The notes: a model not told the origin generated them from the letters alone. DNA of 64,000 bases from Streptomyces chrestomyceticus JCM 4735 (GCF_003865135.1 NZ_BHZC01000001.1:4464001-4528000), one strand, 5' to 3'. Positions 15,559 to 24,971 are shown, counted from the first letter of the stretch. A program made the numbers and translations.

Positions 15559-17976
15559 ATGCACATGGCGTTCAGCTCCGCCCGGCCACCCGGCGGCAAA
15601 CTGCCCGCCGACGTCACGAGCTTCATCGGACGCGAGCCCGAACTGGCCGCTCTGAGCGCTCTGCTGGAGCGGGCCCGACTGGTGACCGTGCTGGGCCCCG
15701 GCGGAGTGGGCAAAACCCGGCTGGCGCTGCGGGCCGCCGCACAGGCGGCCGGAAACTACGCGCACGGCGCCCGCTGCGTCGAACTGTCGGACCTCCGGGA
15801 CCCCCGCCTGCTGCCACAGGCCGTCGCCGACGCGCTCGGCGTGGCCGTGCAGGCGTCCCGCCCCCCCCTGGACGCGCTCGCCGCGTACCTGGCCGAGTGC
15901 GAACTGCTGCTGGTCCTGGACACCTGCGAGCACCTGCTCGACGCCTGCGCCGCGCTGACCGGACCGCTGCTGGCGCGGTCCCACGGCCTGACGGTCCTGG
16001 CCACCAGCCGCCAAGCCCTGGACATACCCGGCGAACACGTCCTGCCCCTACCGCCCCTGCCCCTCCCGGCGCCCGACGCCGCGGGGGACGGCGACGCGCT
16101 GACCCTGCTCGTCCAGCGGGCGGCCGCCGTCGCGCCCGGCTTCGCCCTGACCGACGCCAACCGCGCGCAGGCCGCCGCGCTCTGCCACCGCCTGGACGGC
16201 CTGCCCCTGGCCATCGAGCTGGCCGCCGTACGCCTGCGGGCCCTGCCGCTCGACCGGCTCCCGGCGCAGGCCGGTGACACGTTGGCGCTACTCGGGCCCG
16301 GCCGGTCGACGAGTCCGGCGCGGCACCGGACGCTGCGGGCGGCCGTGGACTGGAGCCACGAGCTGTGCACACCCGCCGAACGGCTGCTGTGGGCGCGGCT
16401 GTCCGTCTTCGCCGGCCCCTTCGGCCTGACCGCCGCCGACGCGGTGGCCCGGGACGCGGAACTGCCCGCGCCCGTCCTCCTGACGGCTCTGGTCGGGCTC
16501 ACCGAGAAGTCGGTCGTGCAGCGTCTGGACGAACGGCGCGACCGCTACCGACTGCCCGCCCTCCTGCGCGAATACGGGGCCGAGCGGCTGCGGGAGCGCG
16601 AGGGGCGTGAGGCGTGCAGGCGCCGATTCGTCGCTCACTACCGTGCACAACTGGTCGACTTCGTAGCCGAATTCGCCACTCCCGCGCAGCTCGCCCGCTA
16701 CCGCGCGCTGGCGCGCGAACGCCAGAACCTGTACGCCGCCATCGAATACGCCTCCGCCGACGCCGGGTTGCAGGAACTGACCGCCGTCATGTGGGCCTAC
16801 TGGCTCTGCGCCGGGCAGCCCGCCGAAGCCACCACCTGGATGACCAGAGCCCTGCGGGAGCGGCGGGAGCCGTCGCAGGACCGGGTGATGACGCTCGCCT
16901 GGTGCTCGATGTTCACCGGCAACCAGGGCGACCGGGCCGGCGCGTCGGCCCTCGCCGACGAAGCGGTCGCCACGGCGGACCGCCTGCGGGACACCCGCGC
17001 CTCCGCATGGGCCGCGCTCGCCGCCTCCGCGACCCGCTTCCACGACGGCGGACCGTCCCACGGGCCCGTACTCGTCCGGGCCGCCGGCACCCTGATGCAC
17101 CAGGCAGGAGACCGAACGGGCCGCCGGATCGCCGCCCTGCACCTGAGCTTCGCGCATCTCCTGGCCGGGCAGCCCGCAGCGACGCTCGACACCGCGCGCA
17201 CGACCCTGGAACTGCTCGGCGAGGACGGTACGGAGCCAGTCGATCAAGGCGGTGAAGGCGGTAAAGGCGGTAAAGGCGACCAGAACGGTCACATCGACCA
17301 GGACAGTACGGAGTGCTACGTCCACGGCTCCCAGCTCTCCACCTGCGGCCTCGCGCACCTGATGCTCGGCGCGCCCGCCGAGGCGGCGGACGCGCTGCGC
17401 CGCGCCGTTCTCCTCAAGGGCAGCCTGGAGGACGTACTGGGCGTCGCGTCGGCGACGGAACTGCTCGCCTGGCTCGCGGCCGACGAGGGCCGGGCCCGGC
17501 GGGCGGCCCGGCTGTTCGGGGCCACCGCCGCGCTGTGGCGGCGGGTCGGGCCGCACCCGATGGTCGGGAACGCGCAGTTGCAGACCCTGCACGACGCGTA
17601 CGAGCGGCAGGCCCGTACCGCCCTGGGCGCCCGGCGGTTCGCCGCGCTGGCCGCGGAAGGCGCGTCGCTGACGCTCGCCCAGGCCGTCCGGTACGCCGCC
17701 GAGGACGACCGGCCCGCCTCCGGCACGGGCCGCCGCGCCCTCCCGGCCCGCACCGCCCCCGCCTCCGCCGCCCTGACCCGGCGCGAACGCGAGGTCGCGG
17801 GCCTGGTGGCCGCCGGTCTGTCCAACCGCCGGATCGCCGAACGCCTCGTCATCTCCAAACGCACCGTCGACGCCCACGTCGAACACATCCTCGGCAAACT
17901 CGGCTACGCGTCGCGGGCCCAGATCACGGCGCTGCTGCGGGAGGAGGGGGCGCCGGGGGCGGGCGGGGAGGGCTGA
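15559..17976 (+). CDS. AfsR/LuxR-type NTPase transcriptional regulator
   Basis: 805 residues from ATG 15559. An STAND-type NTPase follows a short lead: Walker A VLGPGGVGKTRLAL, LLLVLDTCEHLLDA as Walker B, TSRQALDIPGEHVLPLPPL and CHRLDGLPLAIELAA as sensor motifs. A helical TPR-like middle region follows, then a C-terminal LuxR HTH (LTRREREVAGLVAAGLSNRRIAERL split across about 740-800, ending VDAHVEHILGKLG). An in-frame ATG at 15565 is equally possible, and an upstream start at 15319 would add a Pro-rich stretch of poor quality. A Gly/Lys-rich insert lies near 17245-17285. Likely a pathway-specific or stress activator. Its paralogue lies directly downstream. Confidence 0.88.
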   Translation: MHMAFSSARPPGGKLPADVTSFIGREPELAALSALLERARLVTVLGPGGVGKTRLALRAAAQAAGNYAHGARCVELSDLRDPRLLPQAVADALGVAVQASRPPLDALAAYLAECELLLVLDTCEHLLDACAALTGPLLARSHGLTVLATSRQALDIPGEHVLPLPPLPLPAPDAAGDGDALTLLVQRAAAVAPGFALTDANRAQAAALCHRLDGLPLAIELAAVRLRALPLDRLPAQAGDTLALLGPGRSTSPARHRTLRAAVDWSHELCTPAERLLWARLSVFAGPFGLTAADAVARDAELPAPVLLTALVGLTEKSVVQRLDERRDRYRLPALLREYGAERLREREGREACRRRFVAHYRAQLVDFVAEFATPAQLARYRALARERQNLYAAIEYASADAGLQELTAVMWAYWLCAGQPAEATTWMTRALRERREPSQDRVMTLAWCSMFTGNQGDRAGASALADEAVATADRLRDTRASAWAALAASATRFHDGGPSHGPVLVRAAGTLMHQAGDRTGRRIAALHLSFAHLLAGQPAATLDTARTTLELLGEDGTEPVDQGGEGGKGGKGDQNGHIDQDSTECYVHGSQLSTCGLAHLMLGAPAEAADALRRAVLLKGSLEDVLGVASATELLAWLAADEGRARRAARLFGATAALWRRVGPHPMVGNAQLQTLHDAYERQARTALGARRFAALAAEGASLTLAQAVRYAAEDDRPASGTGRRALPARTAPASAALTRREREVAGLVAAGLSNRRIAERLVISKRTVDAHVEHILGKLGYASRAQITALLREEGAPGAGGEG

Positions 17977-18179
17977 CGGGTGCGAAGGGGCGCGCGAGGA
18001 GGGTGTGGGGCGCGCGGCGGGGACCGGGAGCGTGGAACGGCGCGGAACGTCGGGTGCGCGCCGCACCTAGGTATACCGATTCCGTGCGTCTACCGATGCC
18101 CGGACGGTTCCGGCCGTTTCAGGCTTACGGTCCCTCGCGTACCGCCGTACGCCGGACCCCACCACGGAGGCACGACCCC

Positions 18180-19274
18180 ATGCCGAAGTCCCGGCACCCC
18201 CGGCCGGCCGGACCAACTGGCCCCTATGGGCTGCCCGGCCCCTCCGGACTGTCCGGCCGGGACGCCGTGGCCGACGCGCTCGAAGCGCTGCTGCGGGCCA
18301 CGCGCCTGGTCACGGTGACCGGGCCCGGCGGCGTGGGCAAGAGCGCCCTGGCCGCCGAGGTCGCCCACCGCATGGCGGGCGACCGGTGGGACACCGTCGG
18401 CTTCGGCGACCTGGCCGAGCTGGACGACCCCGCCCCGGTGCCGCACCACCTCGCGCGGGCCCTCCGGCTCGACGTCGCCCACGGCCGCCCGCAACTCGAC
18501 GACCTGGTACGGGCGGTGGGCACCCGCCCCGTACTGCTCGTCGTGGACACCTGCGAACGGCTCGCCGGCCCCTGCGCCGAGATCTTCGCGCGGCTGGTGA
18601 CGGCGTGCCCCGGCCTCCACATCCTGGCCACCAGCCGCCGCAGCGCACCGCACGCGCCGGACGGAACGTTCCCGCTGCGCCCGCTCCCGCTCGGCGCGGC
18701 CACCGCCCTGTTCCGGACGCGGGCCCGGGAGTACGGCGCCGAGGACATCGGCTCGGAAGCCGCCCGCGAGATCTGCCGCCTCCTGGACGGGCTGCCGCTC
18801 GCCGTACACATCGCGGCGGCGCAGTTGGCCCGGCGGACCGCGGCGGACCTGCTGTCCTGTCTGTCCCGGCCGGAGTACGTCCTCGACCTGCCCGTCCCGC
18901 TCCCCGGCCGGCCCGAACGGCAGCGCACCCTGCGCGGTTCGCTGGGCTGGAGCCTCCAGCTCTGCACGCCGCTGGAACGGCTGCTGTGGGCCCGGTGCAG
19001 CGTCTTCCCGTCGGCCTTCACGGCGTCCGACGCCGACGTGGTGTGCGGGGACGAGCGGCTGCCGCCCGAATCCCTGGCCGTCGCCTTCGGGGAGCTCGAA
19101 CGGCAGTCGCTGATCCTGCGGGAGGCAGCGCCGCCGGGCACACGGGCGGCGCCCGACGCGCCCTTCCACATGCCCCGGGGCGCCCGCGCTTACGGCAGAC
19201 AGTGGCTGGTGGACCTGGGCGAGGAACGGGAGTTGCTGCGGCGCTGCCTGGCGTGGTCCCTCAGCCGCGCGTGA
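18180..19274 (+). CDS. NTPase paralogue lacking a DNA-binding domain
   Basis: 364 residues. It repeats the NTPase half of the preceding gene: VTGPGGVGKSALAAEVAHRM (Walker A), VLLVVDTCERLAGPC, LATSRRSAPHAPDGTFPLRPL, CRLLDGLPLAVHIAA, and GSLGWSLQLCTPLERLLWARCSVF. It then ends about 30 residues after FHMPRGARAYG with no TPR region and no LuxR HTH. ATG at 18180 has GGAGG a few bases upstream. It may be a truncated duplicate or an adaptor that forms mixed oligomers with its neighbour. Confidence 0.8.
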   Translation: MPKSRHPRPAGPTGPYGLPGPSGLSGRDAVADALEALLRATRLVTVTGPGGVGKSALAAEVAHRMAGDRWDTVGFGDLAELDDPAPVPHHLARALRLDVAHGRPQLDDLVRAVGTRPVLLVVDTCERLAGPCAEIFARLVTACPGLHILATSRRSAPHAPDGTFPLRPLPLGAATALFRTRAREYGAEDIGSEAAREICRLLDGLPLAVHIAAAQLARRTAADLLSCLSRPEYVLDLPVPLPGRPERQRTLRGSLGWSLQLCTPLERLLWARCSVFPSAFTASDADVVCGDERLPPESLAVAFGELERQSLILREAAPPGTRAAPDAPFHMPRGARAYGRQWLVDLGEERELLRRCLAWSLSRA

Positions 19275-19301
19275 CGCCCGCACACAGCCTCCTCCCTCCC
19301 G

Positions 19302-19940
19302 TCACTCCGGCCAGTCGGACCCCAGGATCACCTCCACGAAGTCGCCGCGCTCGAACCCGGGGACGAAGTGGTCGAGGACATCGGCCTTCACGTTCCCGAA
19401 GGTGGTGTCGGGCCGGTCCTTGATGCCGTCGGTGAAGGCGGCCAGGATGCGGTTCTTGAGGTCGGGCCTCGGGTGCGCCGCGACCACGGCGGCCCGCTGC
19501 TCGTCGGATACGGCGTCGTAGCCGATGCCGAGGACGTCCAGTTCCACGCCCCGGGTGACCAGGGCCACCTCGGGGGCCATGTGCAGCGGGATCTCCGGCG
19601 TGGTGTGCAGGGCGATCGCCGTCCAGACGCGGTCGGCCGGTTCGCCGGTGATGCCGTGCCGGTGCAGGAAGGCGCGGGCCTCGTCGGCACCGTCGATCTC
19701 GAAGCGCTGGTCGGTGCGGCGGTACCGCTCGGTCAGCCCGAGATCGTGGAACATCGCTCCCACGTAGAGCAGTTCCGGGTCGAACTCCAGCTTCTGCTCC
19801 CGTCCGCGCAGCGCCCCGAACAGGAACACCCGGCGGGAGTGGTCGAACAGCAGCGGCGACGCGGCCTCGCGCACCAGCTCGGTCGCCTCCCGCGCCAGGG
19901 CGCTGTCCGGGATCCGCACATCGGCGATCACCTCGCTCAC
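19302..19940 (-). CDS. HD domain metal-dependent hydrolase (cyanamide hydratase-like)
   Basis: 212 residues. HD-domain ligands: H in DHSRRVFLFGALRG, HD in LYVGAMFHDLGLTERY, a further H in AIALHTTPEIPLH, and D in RGVELDVLGIGYD. The pattern resembles the cyanamide-hydratase branch of HD proteins, but the substrate is unproven. GTG at 19940 is preferred because AAGGAGGAGG sits just upstream; ATG at 19958 is in frame but would place that site inside the gene. It is monocistronic, with 645 non-coding bases upstream on its 5' side. Confidence 0.8.
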   Translation of the reverse strand: MSEVIADVRIPDSALAREATELVREAASPLLFDHSRRVFLFGALRGREQKLEFDPELLYVGAMFHDLGLTERYRRTDQRFEIDGADEARAFLHRHGITGEPADRVWTAIALHTTPEIPLHMAPEVALVTRGVELDVLGIGYDAVSDEQRAAVVAAHPRPDLKNRILAAFTDGIKDRPDTTFGNVKADVLDHFVPGFERGDFVEVILGSDWPE

Positions 19941-20224
19941 GATGTCCTCCTCCTTCATCTCGGTCCCAGGGCTCCGGCCCCTCGACCCGCAGGTTCCGGC
20001 CCACGGCTTCCGGCCTCTCGGCCCAGGGCTTGCGGCCTCTCGGTCGGCTTCCACCTTCGCCCGCCGGCGCACCCGGCGCCATGGCCGTACGGACAGGAGG
20101 CCCACACATCCGGACACGCGCCGTACACCCCGACGGCCTCCTCGGCCGGTGGCGTACATGCGTACACCTCGCCCGGGCGGCTGGATTGGTCCGCCGAAGG
20201 TCGCGGTGGTCACCGTAGGGGCTC

Positions 20225-20255
20225 TGCCGCAGTAAATTCGGTATTCACTGCGGCA
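20225..20255. promoter_or_regulatory. Inverted repeat TGCCGCAGT-N13-ACTGCGGCA
   Basis: Perfect 9-bp arms separated by 13 AT-richer bases in the gap upstream of the HD gene. It could be an operator or a hairpin; the loop is AT-rich relative to the region. Confidence 0.5.
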
Positions 20256-20303
20256 TCTCTCACCGCCGCCCTGAGCATCAGGCAGTGCTACACGCCACCT
20301 GGT

Positions 20304-20326
20304 CGTAGCTATACGAGAACAGGGCC
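20304..20326 (+). repeat. 23-bp direct repeat, copy 1
   Basis: CGTAGCTATACGAGAACAGG plus GCC; identical to 22833-22855 in the same orientation. The two copies bracket the AraC-cupin-GDSL genes. Confidence 0.85.
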
Positions 20327-20479
20327 AGAACGGAAGGCGCCTGCTGGCACTCGGCAACGGCGGGTCGGGGCTGCACCCTGCGCCCGTAGCCGGCGCTTCT
20401 GTCCCGGGTCTCGGGTCGCGGTCGACGACAGCGGCCGCCACGGGACCGGACCCAGGTGCCCTCGCGGTGGTCGCGCAGC

Positions 20480-20545
20480 CGGACGAGCCGGATGTCGTAG
20501 GCGTTGACCGCCCGGACGAGCCGGATGTCGTAGGCGTTGACCGCC
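20480..20545 (+). repeat. Perfect 33-bp tandem duplication
   Basis: Two identical units (20480-20512 and 20513-20545) beginning CGGACGAGCCGGATGTCGTA. In one minus-strand frame they read as an 11-residue duplication containing AVNAYDIRLVR, possibly a remnant of a coding region. I see no convincing gene here. Confidence 0.8.
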
Positions 20546-20604
20546 TGGATCGGATGCCACCTCCGCGCGGTAGACGGCACCCGACTGGCCGGCGCCGGAA
20601 CCGG

Positions 20605-21324
20605 CTACGCGCTCTGGGCCGGCAGGCCGGCGTGGATGACCTCGGCGATGAGGGTGGCGCCGCGGCTGTTCTGGTGGATGTGGTCGGTCGTGAGAACGAG
20701 ACCTCGCCGCCGCGAGATCGTGTCGAGGCTGCGGCGCAGCACTGCGTGCTGGACGAGGACGCCGAGGCCCGCTGCGGGCGTCACCTCCCGGTATGAAATC
20801 GGCGGCGGGTCCGCTTGGCGCAGTTCCTCGATCTGGCGTTCGTGGAGCGGAAGGTAGGCCACCTCCTCGGTGGCGGCGACCTCGGCAATCATCCGGCTGT
20901 ACGCCTGCGATGCCTGTGCCGCTGCTCCGTCGAGTTGTTGGCCGAGTACCGGTAGGGACAGCAGACCGATCGTCGCGTCGGTCTCCGCTCGCAGCCGTGC
21001 GACGACGGCTCCCAGGCACTGTTGGAACCAGCCTGCCGACGGCCGATCGGGGAGCTGTTTGCGCCTCATGGCCTGCTCGACGGGGTAGCCGGCAAGGCTC
21101 GCTCGGGCGTCGTTGGTCCCGATCAACACGGTGATCACATCGGGTGGGTTCGTGACGACGGCATCGAGGCGCTGCAAGAGGTCGTAGGCGAAGTCGCCGT
21201 TGGCGCCGAATCGGGCGAGCCGCACGTCACCGGGAGGGTGGCGTCGTCCGAGAAGATCCAGGTAGTCGACGCTGAACTGCGCGCGGGTGAGGCTGTCGCC
21301 GAGGCACGCGATGCGTGTCGTCAC
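20605..21324 (-). CDS. SGNH/GDSL-family hydrolase
   Basis: 239 residues. Four SGNH blocks are visible: ACLGDSLTRAQ (nucleophile Ser) at about 7-17, RFGANGDFAYDLLQRL (Gly), VLIGTNDARASLAG (Asn), and TTDHIHQNSRGATLIAE (Asp and His) near the end. No signal peptide, so cytoplasmic. GTG at 21324 overlaps the cupin stop as GTGA, so the two are co-translated. Esterase or lipase-like activity is expected; the substrate is unknown. Last gene of the AraC-cupin-GDSL module. Confidence 0.88.
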   Translation of the reverse strand: MTTRIACLGDSLTRAQFSVDYLDLLGRRHPPGDVRLARFGANGDFAYDLLQRLDAVVTNPPDVITVLIGTNDARASLAGYPVEQAMRRKQLPDRPSAGWFQQCLGAVVARLRAETDATIGLLSLPVLGQQLDGAAAQASQAYSRMIAEVAATEEVAYLPLHERQIEELRQADPPPISYREVTPAAGLGVLVQHAVLRRSLDTISRRRGLVLTTDHIHQNSRGATLIAEVIHAGLPAQSA

Positions 21325-21791
21325 GGCGCTTCGTCCGGGCTGGGCGTGCCGACGCGTTCGGTCGGGCGGGTGTCGGTCCGAGGACGGTGGTCGGTGCCGA
21401 GGGTCGCAGTGATGGCCAGGATGGACGTCGGCCCCTCCATGTCGACCACGTGCCATACCCCGGCCGGGTTGATGGTGGCCTCGCCCGGCCCGAGCAGCAC
21501 GCGGTCGGGCACCCCGTCCACGTCGCGGGTGACCGTCACGGACCCGCTGAGGCAAACGACCAGTTCGTCGCCTGCAGGGTGGCTCTCCCAATGGTCGCCG
21601 AGCCCGTCGCCGTCGAAGATCATCACCATCCGGCCCTCGGCGCCGTCTGCCGCGACCGCGGCGCTGTAGGCCTGGAGCACCTCCGGGTCCCAGGCGAAGC
21701 CCTCGACGGGTTTCGCGCTCGATCCCAGTCCGAGGTGCACGGGGGTGGTCCGCAGGTCCATGGCATTGCGTTCGTGGTTGACGAGTCTCAT
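21321..21791 (-). CDS. Cupin domain protein
   Basis: 156 residues, one cupin_2 barrel. Motif 1 is GDHWESHPAGDELVVCLSGSVTV and motif 2 is LGPGEATINPAGVWHVVD (key strings only partly conserved as metal ligands: H, E, H). It is likely a small-molecule binding or isomerase-type protein. ATG at 21791 is chosen for length; an internal ATG ten codons later (MDLRTT) is possible. It lies between an AraC regulator and a GDSL hydrolase on the same strand and overlaps the latter. Confidence 0.8.
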   Translation of the reverse strand: MRLVNHERNAMDLRTTPVHLGLGSSAKPVEGFAWDPEVLQAYSAAVAADGAEGRMVMIFDGDGLGDHWESHPAGDELVVCLSGSVTVTRDVDGVPDRVLLGPGEATINPAGVWHVVDMEGPTSILAITATLGTDHRPRTDTRPTERVGTPSPDEAP

Positions 21792-21873
21792 GCCGACGAT
21801 CGTCCACGACAGCGATCGGGCGGTCTTGAAGAAAAGGGAAGAGAAGCCGACGGGACGGGCAGACGGTTGGCGG

Positions 21874-22710
21874 CTACCCGGCTCCGAGGAGGACCTCGCT
21901 GCGACGCCAGGCCGTCGGCGACCGGCCCGTGAACTCGCGCCAGTCCCGGACGAGATGGGCCTGGTCGGCGTAGCCGGAGACGGTTGCCACATCACCCCAC
22001 GGGAGCGGGTCCTGCGCCGACGCCAGTTCGTGCGCGTGCTCGAAGCGCAAGACTCGGGCGAAGGTCTTCGGTGACAGGCCCACCTCACCGTGAAACCGCT
22101 CGGTGAGGTACCGACGGCTCCAGCCGAGTTCCGCGGCGACCGCACCGACCTGGACGCAACCCCGCGCGGCGACGAGGCGGCGCCATGCCTCGGCCACCTC
22201 GGGGCGCACCCAGCGCACAGGTTCGCCGCAGGCGCCACGGCCGACAGCCCGGAGGAGCAATTCGTCCAGCGCGGTGAACCGCGTCGCCCATGTTGTCGCC
22301 GATCGGAGCCGGTCGACCAGTTCGACGGCAAGCGCTCCGAGAAGCTCGTCAAGTGGGACCAGTCGGTGGGCGAGCTCGGCGGCGGGCATGCCGTAGATGG
22401 CCCGGGCCCCGAGCGGAGTCAGCGATACCTGAACGCCTTGCTGGCGTCCGTCGTGGTGAATCGCGACGGACCGGCACATCAGACCGCCGGCCACGCTGCC
22501 GAATCGGGTGACCGGCGACCCGTCGTCAACGCCCGCCGCCACCTCCAAGGGATCTGACAGGCTGATCACCGCGGTGAGCGCGCGGCTCGGCGGGCCGCAG
22601 TGCACCCCCGTCGGGAGTCCGCGGAGGTCGAAGCCGACATACGAGTCGACGTACTGCCGCAAGAGGGGCGCCGGACGTGCACCGACCCCCGTGGCCGTGT
22701 GGTCCTCCAT
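21874..22710 (-). CDS. AraC family transcriptional regulator
   Basis: 278 residues. The N-terminal sensor has the pattern seen in DUF6597-type AraC proteins (LRQYVDSYVGFDLRGLPTG, ALTAVISLSDPLEV). The C-terminal double HTH reads VAAELGWSRRYLTERFHGEVG and DVATVSGYADQAHLVRDWREFTGRSPTAWRR. ATG at 22710 is preferred because a TACACT -10 lies just upstream (22718-22723), implying a leaderless transcript; an in-frame ATG at 22767 would extend it. It probably controls the cupin and GDSL genes downstream. Confidence 0.87.
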   Translation of the reverse strand: MEDHTATGVGARPAPLLRQYVDSYVGFDLRGLPTGVHCGPPSRALTAVISLSDPLEVAAGVDDGSPVTRFGSVAGGLMCRSVAIHHDGRQQGVQVSLTPLGARAIYGMPAAELAHRLVPLDELLGALAVELVDRLRSATTWATRFTALDELLLRAVGRGACGEPVRWVRPEVAEAWRRLVAARGCVQVGAVAAELGWSRRYLTERFHGEVGLSPKTFARVLRFEHAHELASAQDPLPWGDVATVSGYADQAHLVRDWREFTGRSPTAWRRSEVLLGAG

Positions 22711-22832
22711 TTTCGTCAGTGTACGAGCCGACCGGCCCAGGAAGATCACCATCCAAGGACTGATCACCGCCGCTTGCGGCCGCTGACGCGGTTCTTACCG
22801 ACCCCGTCACGCAGCGCCACATGTCCGTTGGC

Positions 22833-22855
22833 CGTAGCTATACGAGAACAGGGCC
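22833..22855 (+). repeat. 23-bp direct repeat, copy 2
   Basis: Identical to 20304-20326. It lies between the GlxA-type gene and the AraC gene, about 120 bases upstream of the AraC start. Confidence 0.85.
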
Positions 22856-22907
22856 GAGGAGGACGCCCCGGCACCGCACTCTGAGGGCCGTGCGGCGGGG
22901 GCCACCG

Positions 22908-23909
22908 TCAGGCCCGTGCATCCGTACGGGAAGCGGCGGTCGACCGGAACGCCCTCCGATAGGCCGAGGGTGTGGTGTCCAAAGTGACCCGCATGTGCTG
23001 CCGCAGATTGGTGCCGCTTCCCAAGCCGGTGCGGGCGGCGATGTCGTCCACGGGCAGTTCCGTCGACTCCAGCAGATGGCGGGCGTGCTTCAGGCGGGCG
23101 GAGGTCAGCCATTCCGCCGGTGACGTGCCGGTCTCCTGGCGGAACCGCCGGGTGAACGACCGTACGCTCATGTGGCAGTGCGCCGCGAGCTCCTTGAGGG
23201 ACAGCCGTCGGTCCAGATGCTCGGACATCAGCGCGCGGGCCGCGGCCGTCGACGTCCCGGCGTCCTCCGCGACCGGATGGTCGATGTACTGCGCCTGCCC
23301 GCCGTCCCGCATGGGCGCGACGACGTTGTACCGGGCCACTTGGTTGGCCACGGAACTGCCGTGGTCCTCCCGGATCAGGTGCAGGCACAGGTCGATGGCG
23401 GCCGCGCCGCCGGCCGAGGTCAGCATGCCGCGGTCGGCGACGTAGAGCGGGTCGGTGTCGAGGCCGACCGACGGGAAGAGTCGCCGGAACTGGTCCGCGT
23501 AGCGCCAGTGCGTCGCGGCCCGGCGGCCTTCCAGCAGGCCGGCGGCCGCGAGCACGAACGAGCCGGTGCACAGGGACACCATCCGGGCGCGGCGCCGGGT
23601 GGCCGCGCGCAGCGCGTCCGTGACCCGGGGGTCCACCACGCCGCCGTCGAGCACGTCCGGGCAGCGGGTGCCGGCGACGATCACGGTGTCGGCGTGCTCC
23701 AGCAGGGACAGGTCGCCCTGGGGCAGGACGCCGTATCCGTTCACCGTCGCCACCGCGGAACCGTCCGGCGTGACGGCCCGCACCTCGTACGCCGCGCGTC
23801 CGGGCCGTGGGGTGACCATGGCGAGCATCTGGGCGGGGATGCTCAGGTCGAACGCGACCACCGGGGCGAGGGCGAGCACCGTCACCCGGTGCGGGGCTGC
23901 GACAGTCAT
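22908..23909 (-). CDS. GlxA-type regulator (DJ-1/PfpI amidase-like domain plus AraC HTH)
   Basis: 333 residues. The N-terminal half is a DJ-1/PfpI-like domain (VVAFDLSIPAQMLAMV, DTVIVAGTRCPD, and the nucleophile-elbow MVSLCTGSFVLAAAGLLEGRRAATHW). The C-terminal half is an AraC HTH (LSLKELAAHCHMSVRSFTRRF, then VDDIAARTGLGSGTNLRQHM). ATG at 23909 (MTVAAPHRVTVLAL) fits the family. Relatives respond to small amino or glycine-type metabolites; the inducer here is unknown. It is divergent from the frameshifted hydrolase at 24022 and may regulate it. Confidence 0.9.
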   Translation of the reverse strand: MTVAAPHRVTVLALAPVVAFDLSIPAQMLAMVTPRPGRAAYEVRAVTPDGSAVATVNGYGVLPQGDLSLLEHADTVIVAGTRCPDVLDGGVVDPRVTDALRAATRRRARMVSLCTGSFVLAAAGLLEGRRAATHWRYADQFRRLFPSVGLDTDPLYVADRGMLTSAGGAAAIDLCLHLIREDHGSSVANQVARYNVVAPMRDGGQAQYIDHPVAEDAGTSTAAARALMSEHLDRRLSLKELAAHCHMSVRSFTRRFRQETGTSPAEWLTSARLKHARHLLESTELPVDDIAARTGLGSGTNLRQHMRVTLDTTPSAYRRAFRSTAASRTDARA

Positions 23910-24021
23910 GGCCCGATAGTTTCACATGCTGGCCCCCGGGCCACTTCTGTCACTCCCGTAAAACGGAGAGGCTGGGGCCACCTCCACTTCCGCACTCCCA
24001 CCCGAAAGGTGGCGGCCCGCC

Positions 24022-24971
24022 ATGACCGTTCCCGCTGTCGATGCCGAGATCCGGACGCTGCTCGACACCGCCGACACCGGCGTCTTCCCCGTATACGGCC
24101 TGGACGCCGTCCTCGCCGACCCCGAGCGTTACGCGCTGCTGCGGGAGCGCCCCGACACCCCCGCCGACGACCGGGTGCAGGTCCGGGACCTGTTCATCCC
24201 GGGGCCCGGCGGACAACTGCGGCTGCGCGTCTACCGCCCCGACACCCGCCCTGACACCCGCGACAACCTGCCGATGATCCTCTACGTGCACGGCGGAGCC
24301 TTCACCTACGGCTCCCCGAGGCCGAGGAGGAGCGCTCCCTGCGGTACGCCCGGGACGTCGAGGCCGTCGTCGTCTCCGTCGACTACCGCCTCGCGCCCGA
24401 ACACCCCTACCCGGCCGCGGCCGACGACGCCTACGCGGCCCTGACCTGGATCGCGGCCAACGCGGCGCAGCTCGGCGGCGACCCCGAGCGCATCGCCGTC
24501 GCGGGCGGCAGCGCCGGCGGCAACATCGCGGCCTCCACCGCGCTGCGCGCCCGCGACCTCGGCGGGCCGCACCTCGTCTTCCAGGCGCTGACCTACCCGG
24601 GCGTGGACGGCAGCCTGACGAGCGCCTCGGTACGCGAGTTCACCGACACCCCGGTCCTCGACCGGGCCGCGATGGAGCTGGCCTGGCGCTACTACGCGGA
24701 AGAGCGCCACCCCGAGCCGTACGCCTCCCCGATCCGGGCCGCCGATCTCGGCGGCCTGCCGCCCGCCTACATCGCCGTGGCGGAGGTCGACCCGCTGCGC
24801 GACGAGGGCCTCGCCTACGCCGGACGCCTGGGCGCCGCCGGGGTCACCACCGAGCTGGTGCAGGTCCCGGGCGCCGTGCACGGCTTCGACCTGCTGTTCC
24901 CGAAGGCCCGGGTCAGCGAACGCAGCCTGGCGGACCAGGTGCGCGCCCTGCGCGAAGCCCTCCACCCGTAA
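24022..24971 (+). pseudogene. Alpha/beta hydrolase (hormone-sensitive lipase family), frameshifted
   Basis: Residues up to YVHGGAFTYGSP carry the HSL oxyanion motif HGGAF. The sensible reading then continues in another frame as EAEEERSLRYARDVEAVVVS, DYRLAPEHPYPAA, the nucleophile elbow AGGSAGGN, AEVDPLRDEG and PGAVHGFD to the stop at 24971. The join is at the C run 24314-24317, where one missing C explains the shift. Repaired, it is about 316 residues, normal for an HSL-type esterase. ATG at 24022 follows GAAAGGTGG. It is either a young pseudogene or a base-call error. Confidence 0.8.

Noticed and set aside
20278..20580. Minus-strand 100-codon frame covering the 33-bp duplication
   Set aside because: One segment (IQAVNAYDIRLVR) looks protein-like, but the rest is low quality and no ribosome site is present; kept only as a repeat.
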